Below are positions 52,923-61,823 of a stretch of DNA of 64,000 nucleotides, in pieces. This DNA comes from Candidatus Poribacteria bacterium (GTDB taxonomy: Bacteria; Poribacteria; WGA-4E; PCPOR2b), in the NCBI GenBank assembly GCA_022822005.1, contig JAJECO010000008.1, positions 62,001-126,000 of the forward strand. The letters run 5' to 3'. A program made the position numbers and the translations under genes. The notes below the pieces were generated by a model, which was given only the letters and a program-made list of their open reading frames with translations, ran no database searches and was not told the origin of the DNA. The number at the start of each line of letters is the position of its first letter. The first letter of the stretch is position 1.

Positions 52923-53648
52923 ATGGAAAACATCGAAAATCAACTGGACAGATTAGAGCAGGACGGCTTCATACTGATAGAGGGAGCATTATCCCCGGAA
53001 GAGACGAAACATGTTCGGCAGCGCATTAACCATGCCCGTGAGATGGGCTGGGAGGAAGGGCTTAACGCGGTAGGAAATATGTGGTTTGACACGCTGTTAG
53101 ACCGAGAGCCGGAAACGTATGCCCCATTGATAGGACATCCAAGTGTCCGCCCATACCTTGAAGGAATGATGGGGAAACAATGTCAACTGCGGAGTTTGCG
53201 CGCACATATCAATCCGGGACCGTACCTTCAAGAGTGGCACCTCGACTTCTACGGCTACTGGCAGGAGAAACGGGCGGCGGAAAAGCATCGTTTCGCGGTG
53301 TCTCCGATTGGGCTCAACGCAACCTACTATTTTCAGGACAATGATCCCGGCTCGGGACACCTGAAGTATGTCAAGGGCGGACATCTTGTTGAGCCACCTC
53401 ACCTATATCCCTTGGACCGTCCCAAGTTTGAGGCGTGGTGCGAGGCACAAGAGCACGTCGTGCTCCACCCCAAAGCGGGCGACTGCGTGGTGTTTATCAA
53501 CCATATTCCCCACCAAGGCGCGAAAGAACGGGACGATATGGAGCGGAGTAACGTGGTCTGCCACTATCAGGTGACACCGATGTATGACGGGATCTGGCAC
53601 GTCTCACGTCCGCGCGGATATGCGGGAACATTCCCGTTCGCAAATTAA
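52923..53648 (+). CDS. Phytanoyl-CoA dioxygenase family protein
   Basis: 241 residues from ATG 52923; a TTG at 52890 is in frame but its only ribosome site is too far. Fe(II)/2-oxoglutarate dioxygenase: iron ligands H-x-D in WHLDFYGYW and the distal His in VVFINHIPHQGAKERDD, with SNVVCHYQVTP carrying the 2-oxoglutarate side. The N-terminus (LEQDGFILIEGALSPEE) is the normal PhyH start. The substrate is unknown. The MITE copy 2 lies 42 bp after its stop. Confidence 0.85.
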   Translation: MENIENQLDRLEQDGFILIEGALSPEETKHVRQRINHAREMGWEEGLNAVGNMWFDTLLDREPETYAPLIGHPSVRPYLEGMMGKQCQLRSLRAHINPGPYLQEWHLDFYGYWQEKRAAEKHRFAVSPIGLNATYYFQDNDPGSGHLKYVKGGHLVEPPHLYPLDRPKFEAWCEAQEHVVLHPKAGDCVVFINHIPHQGAKERDDMERSNVVCHYQVTPMYDGIWHVSRPRGYAGTFPFAN

Positions 53649-53689
53649 GCCCACGATTCTCTTTTCGGTCAACCCTATCTACACGTAAG

Positions 53690-53855
53690 TAGGGCTATTC
53701 AGTTTTAGGGTTATTACACATTTTGTTTGAAAAGTCGGAGTCGGGAAGTCGCTCCTAGAGCGACGTGTCGGGATTGGGAAATCCCTCCCCAATAAATCCC
53801 CGATGAATCGGGACAGGCGGGATGCAAGTACCTACAGAAAAGCTAAATGACCCTA
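53690..53855. mobile_element. MITE with 9-bp target duplication, copy 2 (family A)
   Basis: 166 bp. Left end TAGGGCTATTCAGTTTT; right end complement TAGGGTCATTTAGCTTT (13 of 17 match). Perfect 9-bp direct repeats ACACGTAAG flank it (53681-53689 and 53856-53864). The body matches copy 1 at 16339-16484, with an extra palindromic insert (CCCCGATGAATCGGGACAGG). It has no gene, so it needs a transposase in trans. Confidence 0.85.
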
Positions 53856-53956
53856 ACACGTAAGAACCTGAATAGCGGAAGGCGAAGAACTGAAAGTTCA
53901 TACAGTTTCCACCCTCCTTCCTTTCCTTCCACCCTCCATTCACTTCTGAAATTAAC

Positions 53957-54700
53957 ATGCTTACTAAGGAAATGGTTGTTAATCTCCCGTCGCTGCCGGG
54001 CGTCTACTTTTTTCTCAGCAGGTCCGGGGAGATTCTCTACATCGGCAAGGCAAAATCTCTCAAGAAACGGGTTCGGTCATACCTATATAATTCCAAGCAG
54101 AACCGTTGGGGCAAAATTAAACGGTTGGTGCAGCACGCCACACAGGTTGAGTATCAGGTTTGTGCTTCGGAGTTAGAGGCGTTACTGCTGGAATCCCGCC
54201 TGATTAAATACCACCAGCCCCGATACAATACCAGCCAGAAATCTGTCCGGCGGTCTCCGTTCATTAAGATCTCTACCAACGAGGATTTCCCTAAGGTAAC
54301 GATCGTTTTCAAGGAGGAAGCTGATAAAGCGCGATATTTTGGCCCGTACTCAAGTCTGAGATGGACAAGGGAGGTTATTGAGGTTTTACATCGGATTTTT
54401 CCGATTCGGACCTGTGAGGGAGCAATTACGCCGCTGCCAGATTTCAAGCCGTGCTTCAGTTATCACTTAAAGCGTTGTCAAGCCCCTTGTGCAGCGAAGG
54501 TCAGTCGTAAAGCTTATCGCGCGATGATAAGAGATGTGATTCGGATACTGGAAGGGAAATACAAAGCGGTCATTAAGAAACTGACTATAGAACGAAACCA
54601 AGAGGCGATCGCTCTACGTTTTGAGCGTGCGGCAGCTTTGCAGAAACGTATTGAGCAGATCGAGCGGGTGTTTGTCTACCTTGACGTCCATCGTCGGTGA
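53957..54700 (+). CDS. UvrC N-terminal half protein (Cho-like GIY-YIG nuclease)
   Basis: 247 residues. GIY-YIG nuclease with G15-V-Y17 and Y28-I-G30, catalytic R38 or R40, and E in ASELEALLLESRLIKYHQ; then a Cys cluster C144, C155, C162, C166 (SYHLKRCQAPCAAKVSRKA) and a UvrB-binding helix pair (LRFERAAALQKRIEQI). The C-terminal RNase-H-like and HhH domains of full UvrC are missing, as in E. coli Cho, so it would make only the 3' incision in nucleotide excision repair. Confidence 0.82.
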   Translation: MLTKEMVVNLPSLPGVYFFLSRSGEILYIGKAKSLKKRVRSYLYNSKQNRWGKIKRLVQHATQVEYQVCASELEALLLESRLIKYHQPRYNTSQKSVRRSPFIKISTNEDFPKVTIVFKEEADKARYFGPYSSLRWTREVIEVLHRIFPIRTCEGAITPLPDFKPCFSYHLKRCQAPCAAKVSRKAYRAMIRDVIRILEGKYKAVIKKLTIERNQEAIALRFERAAALQKRIEQIERVFVYLDVHRR

Positions 54701-54865
54701 GGTGTAAGATTCGGTTTATCAAGAGAGATAGGAATTACGAGGAAGGGATTTTTAGGGTGTAGAAGGCGAAATCAATCGATGCAGCGAGCACAACCTTGCG
54801 AAGGTTGAGCACCTCCACAAGGTTTGCCCGCCTGTAAAACCGAAGTTTGTGAACCCAGAAGTTGT

Positions 54866-56104
54866 TTATAATTCTCCGGTACGTAGTTTTTGAATATAGT
54901 TTTCGTTAATATTGTTCGATGGATGGCGGAGTGTGCGGTGAGGTTCCGGGAAGTCCTTGAGCAATTTCTGGTATTCTTCTATTGCTTCGTCCGTCCTGTC
55001 CGCTGTTTCGTAGATATTGCCAATCCAATATTGGGCCTGCCGCCGCGTATCGTAATCATAAGTTGGATTATCGGCGACCTTGCGATACGCATTAATTGCT
55101 CCGTCAGTATCGTCCTTTGCGTAATAAATCTGCCCAACATAGAACTGCATATTAGAGGTATTCGCATTGCGCGGATATTTCTCTATCGCCCCCTCCAACT
55201 GGATAATCGCTTCGTCATACTTTTTCAGTTTTTCATACGCCCAACCGATGTTAAAGTGTGCATCCTGCGCCATTGTAGTGTCAGGGAATTTGTCAATTAC
55301 TTGTTGATAGCTGCCAATCGCTTCATCATATTTGGCTTCTGCGAAATAGGTTTGACCGATACCGAACTGCGCAAGTGGGGCAAGTTGCTCATGTCCTGAA
55401 TCAACGACATTCTGAAATTCAACCCGTGCATCCTCATAGGCTTGTTTCTCGGTAAAGATCACCCCTGTGTAGTACACAATGCTGTGGATGAGCTCATTAC
55501 CTATGAAGTCTTCTCGTAACGCGCCTAAGGCCTCAAGCGCGGCTGTCCATTTCTCTTTCCCATAGAGACACATCGCTCTATTGAAACGCGATTCGTCGGC
55601 AAGCACACTGCCGGGATAATCTTCAATCAGGCGATTGAACATCGCAGAGGCTCGGTCGTAGTCGACATCTGCACTTTCAACGCTGTCTGTTTTTTTCGTC
55701 TCTTCTGCCCTTCGATAGTAAGCGATGGCGATAGTGTACAGCGAATCATCCGTCCACTCGCTGTCAGGGTAGGCATTAATGAGTCTCCGAAATAGGGCAA
55801 AAGCCTCCTCATCCGTTCGTCCAAGCCGCGACGCTAGCTGATAGATAGCATCATCCGCCCAACGATTATCGGGGTATTTCTCGAATACGTATCGGTATAA
55901 AGCCCGGACCTGGCTTACACGCTTCTGATCTTCATCCTCAAGCGTTACGGGAGGCGTGTCTGCTTTTTGAGCCTTTTCCCACGCGGCGTCCGCGTTTGTG
56001 TAGTAGGCGGCTAGGTTGTTTGTTGAATTTGATGCCCTACCAACCAAAAATCCGATTACCAAGGCTGCGACAACAATAATCTCTACAATGATGAATTTTT
56101 TCAT
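54866..56104 (-). CDS. TPR repeat protein, membrane-anchored or exported
   Basis: 412 residues. N-terminal membrane segment (IIVEIIVVAALVIGFLVGRA), then about nine TPR-like helix pairs, with repeats such as LAPLAQFGIGQTYFAEAKYD, MAQDAHFNIGWAYEKLKKYD and SNMQFYVGQIYYAKDDTDGA. The architecture resembles YbgF/BamD-type periplasmic TPR proteins that scaffold envelope complexes. Promoter just upstream. No terminator was seen in the intergenic region to the UvrC-like gene. Confidence 0.83.
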   Translation of the reverse strand: MKKFIIVEIIVVAALVIGFLVGRASNSTNNLAAYYTNADAAWEKAQKADTPPVTLEDEDQKRVSQVRALYRYVFEKYPDNRWADDAIYQLASRLGRTDEEAFALFRRLINAYPDSEWTDDSLYTIAIAYYRRAEETKKTDSVESADVDYDRASAMFNRLIEDYPGSVLADESRFNRAMCLYGKEKWTAALEALGALREDFIGNELIHSIVYYTGVIFTEKQAYEDARVEFQNVVDSGHEQLAPLAQFGIGQTYFAEAKYDEAIGSYQQVIDKFPDTTMAQDAHFNIGWAYEKLKKYDEAIIQLEGAIEKYPRNANTSNMQFYVGQIYYAKDDTDGAINAYRKVADNPTYDYDTRRQAQYWIGNIYETADRTDEAIEEYQKLLKDFPEPHRTLRHPSNNINENYIQKLRTGEL

Positions 56105-56150
56105 TTTTCAAACTCCTGTTGGTGTGTTTTTGTTAAAAAAGCGTGAGCGC

Positions 56151-56179
56151 ATTTTATCATCTTTGTTTGAAGGTGTCAA
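56151..56179 (-). promoter_or_regulatory. Sigma-70-like promoter of the TPR gene
   Basis: Minus strand: TTGACA (56179-56174), 17-nt spacer, TAAAAT (56156-56151). The leader is about 40 nt. Beyond this, 56180-56539 holds no gene that I can support. Confidence 0.75.
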
Positions 56180-56539
56180 GCGCCGATTGATATTGATTCC
56201 TCAAGTCCGTGGAACTGCGCTTGTGCAGCACTGAACGGAACATACTACCCAAGCGGTTGATTGTTCCCTCAAGACCATCAGCAACCGGAGAATTAAATTG
56301 ATGTGCCGCTTAGAATTATGATAGGATGCTTAATAGTCTACACACAGGGGAAAGCGATTTGTTCCAATTTTGGCGGCAGTTACTTTTACCTTGAAGATGC
56401 GGGGTGCCGCCAGAGTGGATAAGTTTAGCCTTGATTTTTCAGCACCAATGGTGCTAAGGTTGTGCCTGATAATAGCAGAGAAATCTCCCAAGAATTCAAA
56501 ATCTATGATAGGTTGGCTTACAATTTCGGAGGATAACAT

Positions 56540-58177
56540 ATGCAATCACCCCATGGGATAAAATTTTCAGGATTCCGCCCCTCTGCGATGGGCAGGAACG
56601 GCATGGTGACATCGGGACATATGCTGGCATCACAAGCTGGGATTCAAGCAATCTCGGCGGGTGGAAATGCCGTTGACGCCGCAGTCGCAACCGCAGCGGC
56701 GTTGGGTGTGGTCGAACCGGCGGGATCCGGCGTCGGCGGGGATGGATTTATCCTGATCTACTGGGCAGAAACAGGCACGGTAACAGGTGTGAACGCGACA
56801 GGTCCAGCACCTTACGCAGCGACCCGCGAACTGTATCTGCGGGATGGCGGGATCCCGATGAAGGGTATCCGTAGCGTCTCGGTGCCGGGGATTGTGGATG
56901 GCTGGCTGAAAGCGCATGAACGCTACGGTACCCTTAAATTGGAGGAGGCATTTGAGCCAGCAATCTCGCTCTGCGAAAACGGCTTCCCAATCAGCCACAA
57001 CCTTGCTGGGGGACTCAAAGGCGAAAATCCGCGTTTCGCCGCAGACCCATATACGCGCCCAATATTTACGAATGATGGCGATCCACCTGGGCCGGGAGAG
57101 ATTATCTATAACACGGCACTTGCGGAAACTTTGCGGAAAATCGCAGCAGAAGGACGCGGCACTCTTTATGAAGGCGAAATTGCCAGAGCGATTGTAGAAT
57201 TTAGCAAACAGTATGATGGCTTGTTGACGGAGAAGGATCTCGCAGATTACGAGGCCCGTTGGAGTGAGCCGATCCACACGAACTATCGGGGATATGAGGT
57301 GTATGAGATGCCACCCAATTCGAGTGGACATATCTTATTACAGGAATTGAACATCGTCGAGCAGTTCGATCTGAAGTCGATGGGCTGCAACACCGCTGAA
57401 AGTGTTCACCTGATGGTCGAAGCGAAAAAACTCTCCTTTGCGGATCGGGAGAAATATATGGCGGATCCGGATTGGGTTGACGTTCCCATCACAGGCATGT
57501 TATCGAAAGAATATGCGAAAAAGCAGGCGGAACGCATCGATCCCGACCGAGCAGCGACTGATGTTCCGTCCGGAGGTCCCGAACAGTTTGAGGACACCAC
57601 CTGCTTTTGTACGGCGGACGGCGCAGGAAATGCCGTCTGCGTGTTGCAAAGTATACAGTCGGGATTTGGTTCAAGCCTTATCGCGGGAGATACCGGTATC
57701 TTGCTCAACAATCGCATGACGTACTGGCATCTTGAGGAAGATCATCCGAATTGCCTCATGCCTGGCAAGCGTGTGCGGCATACCATGAACCCTGTGATTG
57801 TAACAAAGGATGGCAAACCGTTCCTTGCCTGCGGGACACCGGGAGCAGACACGCAGGTCCAAACCAACCTTCAGTTGATTACACATATCGTCGATTTCGG
57901 GATGACGCCGCAAGAAATCGTTGAAGCACCACGTTGGCGCAACCTCCAGAACCCGATGGAATCGACCATCCCGCACACCTGCGAGGATGCGCTTCAGTTG
58001 GAAGGACGATTCCCGGAAGAGGTCCGCAGTGGACTCGCTCAACGGGGCCATGATCTTCGCATTTTGGGTGATTGGGACGGGCCCGGCAGTGCGCAGGCGA
58101 TTCAGATTGACGCAGATTCGGGTGCACTTATTGGCGGTTCAGATCCACGGCGGGATGGCTACGCGGTAGGCTGGTAG
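56540..58177 (+). CDS. Gamma-glutamyltransferase family protein
   Basis: 545 residues; ATG 56540 lies 7 nt after GGAGG. N-terminal MVTSGHMLASQAGIQAISAG and GGNAVDAAVATAAALGVVEP; ANTGxGGDGF region as SGVGGDGFILIYW; substrate loop and the N-terminal nucleophile at about T353 (DTTCFCTADGAGNAVCVLQS), where GGT proenzymes cut themselves; late MNPVIVTKDGKPFLACGTPG. The residue after the threonine pair is Cys rather than His. No signal peptide, so cytoplasmic. It may act as a peptidase, acylase or transferase. Confidence 0.87.
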   Translation: MQSPHGIKFSGFRPSAMGRNGMVTSGHMLASQAGIQAISAGGNAVDAAVATAAALGVVEPAGSGVGGDGFILIYWAETGTVTGVNATGPAPYAATRELYLRDGGIPMKGIRSVSVPGIVDGWLKAHERYGTLKLEEAFEPAISLCENGFPISHNLAGGLKGENPRFAADPYTRPIFTNDGDPPGPGEIIYNTALAETLRKIAAEGRGTLYEGEIARAIVEFSKQYDGLLTEKDLADYEARWSEPIHTNYRGYEVYEMPPNSSGHILLQELNIVEQFDLKSMGCNTAESVHLMVEAKKLSFADREKYMADPDWVDVPITGMLSKEYAKKQAERIDPDRAATDVPSGGPEQFEDTTCFCTADGAGNAVCVLQSIQSGFGSSLIAGDTGILLNNRMTYWHLEEDHPNCLMPGKRVRHTMNPVIVTKDGKPFLACGTPGADTQVQTNLQLITHIVDFGMTPQEIVEAPRWRNLQNPMESTIPHTCEDALQLEGRFPEEVRSGLAQRGHDLRILGDWDGPGSAQAIQIDADSGALIGGSDPRRDGYAVGW

Positions 58178-58239
58178 AATGCACTATGTATCAACGGTCA
58201 AGGGTGTTTAGGAAAAGGTAGACAAAACGGAGTCAGAAG

Positions 58240-60162
58240 ATGAAGATTTTTGTGCCAGGTCGGATCTGCCTCTTTGGTGAACATACCGATTGGGCGGGCG
58301 GCTATCGGCGTGTGAATGCCGACTTAGAAAAGGGTTACGCAATCATCGCCAGCACCAATCAGGGGCTTCATGCTGAGGTTAATCCGCACCCGACCAAACT
58401 GATTCTGCGAACGTCCCTAAGCGACGGCACACGCATGGACCCGTTTGAAGTACCGATGGAAAGTGAGGCACTTCTCGCCGAAGCACAGAAGGGCGGCTTT
58501 TTCAGTTATGCTGCTGGGGTCGCCTACCAGATTCTGACACACTATCAGGTGCATGGCCTTGATATCAACAATTATCTGACAGACCTTCCTTCAAAGAAGG
58601 GGCTTTCGTCCAGTGCTGCAACCTGTGTGCTTGTCGCTCGGGCATTCAATCGGGTTTATGACCTGAAGATGACCGTCCGCGGTGAAATGGAATACGCCTA
58701 CATCGGCGAGATTACCACCCCTTCGCGATGTGGTCGGATGGATCAGGGCTGCGCTTACGGCAACCGCCCCATCATGATGACCTTTGACGGTGATGGAATT
58801 GATGTTGAAGAGATTAACGTATCAAAAGATTTATACTTCATCATCGTTGATCTGGGGGCGGTCAAGGATACAAGACAGATACTGAATCAGCTCAACCACT
58901 GTTATCCTTTTGCCGAGAACGATATGCAGAGGAACGTTCAAAAATATCTTGGTCCAATCAGCACCGGGATAACCCACGACGCGTACGAAGCGTTACAGCG
59001 CGGTGATGCGGTACAGATCGGGGAGTTGATGAAACGGGCACAGTCGGAATTCGATACGCACGTTCAGCCCGCGTGTCCGTCACAACTCACGGCGCCGGTG
59101 TTGCACAAAATTCTCAACTACGGTCCGATTCAGCCATACATACTGGGTGGAAAAGGGGTCGGTTCTCAAGGAGATGGCACCGCACAATTTATCGTTAAGG
59201 ACCAGGAGAGCCAAGAGAAGGCTATCGACATCATTGAACGGGATCTGAGGATGTCCTGTTTGAAATTGGTTATTCAGGCAGGGCGGCGTGTACGAAAAGC
59301 GGTGATTCCCGCTGCGGGTTTTGGGACCCGTTTATTTCCCGCATCAAAGGCGATAAAGAAGGAACTTTTTCCCATCATCGACAAATCCGGCAAACCGAAG
59401 CCGGTCATCATGGCAATTGTTGAGGAGGCAATTAATGCCGGCATCGAGGAAGTTTGTCTTGTTGTTCAGAGTAGGGACCAGGAACTGTTTGAAAGATTTT
59501 TTAAGACCGCCCCATTTATTGAGAATTTCAACAAGCTATCGAAGGAAGATCAGGAGTATTCCGAGTACCTGATGGACTTGGGACAGCGAATTTCGTTTGT
59601 GACCCAAGATGTTCAGGAGGGCTTTGGACACGCTGTTTTCTGCGCGCGAGAATGGGTAGATGGCGAGCCGTTTTTGTTGATGTTAGGCGATCATCTTTAC
59701 GCCTCTGATAATGAGGTTTCCTGTGCACGACAGATCTTGGATGTCTATGATCGGGTGAAACATAGTGTGGTTGGGTTGAAAGTTACGCATGCGGACGAGA
59801 TTCACAATTTTGGCTGTGCGACCGGCACATGGCAAGAGTCGGATACAATTCTTTCAGTAACAGAATTTTCCGAAAAACCCGCGGTCGAATACGCTCGGCA
59901 GCGTCTTCGTGTGGAGGGATTGGACGCGGATAACTTCCTGACTGTATTCGGCATGTATGTGCTGGTGCCGGAGATCTTTGACTACCTTGAAGAAAACATC
60001 ACCCATAGCCTCCGCGAGCGCGGCGAATTTCAGTTGACCTCTTGCTTGGATAAATTGCGGAAAGAGGATAATTTTTCGGGCTACGTTGTCAAAGGCAGAC
60101 GTTTTGACATCGGTGTTCCAGAGGCGTATCGGCAAACAATGATTGATTATCGCAACGCTTGA
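58240..60162 (+). CDS. Fusion of a galactokinase-like GHMP kinase and a UTP-sugar-1-phosphate uridylyltransferase
   Basis: 640 residues in one uninterrupted frame. Residues 1-345: GHMP kinase with PGRICLFGEHTDWAGG (R8, E14, D17), PSKKGLSSSAAT (117-128, ATP loop), CGRMDQG (D168, the presumed base), and GGKGVGSQGDG (303-313). Residues ~353-640: GalU-type nucleotidyltransferase with AVIPAAGFGTRLFPASKAIK (354-373), EGFGHAVFCAREW, LMLGDHLYAS, TEFSEKP and RFDIGVPEAY. Together they would phosphorylate a sugar at C1 and convert it to a UDP-sugar. Sequence features point to galactose or a related sugar; this is inference. No signal peptide. Confidence 0.9.
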   Translation: MKIFVPGRICLFGEHTDWAGGYRRVNADLEKGYAIIASTNQGLHAEVNPHPTKLILRTSLSDGTRMDPFEVPMESEALLAEAQKGGFFSYAAGVAYQILTHYQVHGLDINNYLTDLPSKKGLSSSAATCVLVARAFNRVYDLKMTVRGEMEYAYIGEITTPSRCGRMDQGCAYGNRPIMMTFDGDGIDVEEINVSKDLYFIIVDLGAVKDTRQILNQLNHCYPFAENDMQRNVQKYLGPISTGITHDAYEALQRGDAVQIGELMKRAQSEFDTHVQPACPSQLTAPVLHKILNYGPIQPYILGGKGVGSQGDGTAQFIVKDQESQEKAIDIIERDLRMSCLKLVIQAGRRVRKAVIPAAGFGTRLFPASKAIKKELFPIIDKSGKPKPVIMAIVEEAINAGIEEVCLVVQSRDQELFERFFKTAPFIENFNKLSKEDQEYSEYLMDLGQRISFVTQDVQEGFGHAVFCAREWVDGEPFLLMLGDHLYASDNEVSCARQILDVYDRVKHSVVGLKVTHADEIHNFGCATGTWQESDTILSVTEFSEKPAVEYARQRLRVEGLDADNFLTVFGMYVLVPEIFDYLEENITHSLRERGEFQLTSCLDKLRKEDNFSGYVVKGRRFDIGVPEAYRQTMIDYRNA

Positions 60163-60206
60163 TTCGGGGAGTATATTCCGCACTTCTTCCCAGAAAGGAA
60201 AAATAG

Positions 60207-61073
60207 ATGTTCGCACTCGAATCGATCAATGATGGATTAGGTTTAACTTGGGACGGGCAAACTTTGCTGAACTACCATTTTCAAACGGATGGGCAGCGAA
60301 CCTATTGGCAGCCGCTTCGATTGCCGGACTCACCACCGTTGACGATGAACCAACCCGAAGATCATGTCCACCATCAGGGGATGTGGGTTGCGTGGAAGAA
60401 GGTGAACGGCGTGAACTTTTGGGAACAGCCGAAGCCGGGCGAAGACCCGACAGGGTTCGGAAGGATTGTCCATCAACGGAATGTGGAGCAGTCCGCCGAT
60501 TCAGAGAAAGCGCAATTCACAGTTGAGAATGCGTGGATTGACTGGCAAGATGTGACGCATCTCGTAGAGACCCGTCGGACAAGTGTGTTACCGCCGGGAA
60601 CGGATCATTTAGCTATTGATGTGCATCTCCAATTCCAACCACATGGAGACGCGGTGACATTAGATCTCAACCGCGGCGAACCGGGACGGGGTGGACTGTT
60701 CTACAGTGGTTTGACGATTCGGTTTGACAATGCGCTCACGCCGGGGCAGTTGTTAGATGCAGATGGACGCACGGAGCCGATGGATATTTTTGGGAAACAG
60801 AGCCGGTGGTGTGGTTTTGCTGGAACACATGCGGAAGACAGCGGTATTTACGGCGCAACGATTATTGATCATCCGTCCAATCCGCGGCATCCGACAACGT
60901 GGTGGGTGCGAAACCGAGAGAACTATGGCATACTCCACCCGTCGCCAGCTTATTATGATCCGTTTGAACTCGCACAGGCTGAGCGACTTGAGTTTCGGTA
61001 TCGTGTCATCCTTCATAAGGGCTATGTCAATCCAGATATAGTTGAACAACAGGCTCAAGAATTCAGCGGTTAA
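60207..61073 (+). CDS. PmoA-like (DUF6807) family protein
   Basis: 288 residues. The family region QPEDHVHHQGMWVAWKKVNG (about 50-69) with His-rich EDHVHHQG, then YGATIIDHPSNPRHPTTWWV, matches the DUF6807/PmoA group of planctomycete and poribacterial proteins, often near sugar or Gfo/Idh enzymes. No catalytic role is established. It follows the kinase fusion by 44 bp. Confidence 0.7.
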   Translation: MFALESINDGLGLTWDGQTLLNYHFQTDGQRTYWQPLRLPDSPPLTMNQPEDHVHHQGMWVAWKKVNGVNFWEQPKPGEDPTGFGRIVHQRNVEQSADSEKAQFTVENAWIDWQDVTHLVETRRTSVLPPGTDHLAIDVHLQFQPHGDAVTLDLNRGEPGRGGLFYSGLTIRFDNALTPGQLLDADGRTEPMDIFGKQSRWCGFAGTHAEDSGIYGATIIDHPSNPRHPTTWWVRNRENYGILHPSPAYYDPFELAQAERLEFRYRVILHKGYVNPDIVEQQAQEFSG

Positions 61074-61125
61074 ACCACCTATTGTATCGACGAATTGATA
61101 TTATACGCATTACGAGGAGGTTCAC

Positions 61126-61608
61126 ATGAAAATTGGTGTCCTTTCGGACAGTCACGACAACGTCCCGATGGTCAAGCAAGCGGTCGACCTGTTCAACAGT
61201 GAAGGGGTTGAATTGGTGATCCACGCCGGTGATTTTATTGCGCCATTTGTAGTGGCAGCGATGGCGGACTTGAAGTGTCGGGTCGTCGGCGTCTTCGGTA
61301 ACAACGATGGGGAGCGTATCGGTCTTTCTGCAAGGTTTGAGGAGGTTGGCGAGGTTCACCCCAACCTTGCAAGCGTGGAGGTGGGAGGACGTAAGATTGC
61401 CGCAATGCACTACCCGGAACTTGCCGAACCGATCGCGAAAAGCGGTGAATACGATATTGTGATCTACGGACATACCCATGAGATCGATGTTCGTAACGAA
61501 GGAACTCTGATCGTGAACCCGGGCGAGACTGGGGGTTGGACAACCGGCAGATCCACAGTTGCCGTTGTGGATTTAGATTCGTTGGAGGTTGAAATTCGGG
61601 ACTTGTAA
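61126..61608 (+). CDS. YfcE-like metallophosphoesterase
   Basis: 160 residues. Calcineurin-like phosphoesterase core: GVLSDSHDN (D and H metal ligands), VIHAGDFI, VFGNNDGER, and the later YGHTHEIDV with N-P-G at the end. Members cleave phosphodiesters (MJ0936, YfcE). AGGAGG before the start. It is 52 bp after the PmoA-like gene. Confidence 0.9.
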   Translation: MKIGVLSDSHDNVPMVKQAVDLFNSEGVELVIHAGDFIAPFVVAAMADLKCRVVGVFGNNDGERIGLSARFEEVGEVHPNLASVEVGGRKIAAMHYPELAEPIAKSGEYDIVIYGHTHEIDVRNEGTLIVNPGETGGWTTGRSTVAVVDLDSLEVEIRDL

Positions 61609-61823
61609 AGGTAGGAATAATCCAATTCTCCTGTCAGAGAGATCTCCAAATCCCGACACGTATTATCGAGGCTAGGATGCCTCTCCTACAAAGGGTAGGT
61701 GCCATTTTGGGGTAGGGAGCCCCGCCCACAGGGGTGAGAAAAAAAGCAATTCATTGCACTACTACAATCGGAAGTGCGTAACTTCTAACCGAAGAACCCT
61801 CGTCACATAACAGGGGACAAACT

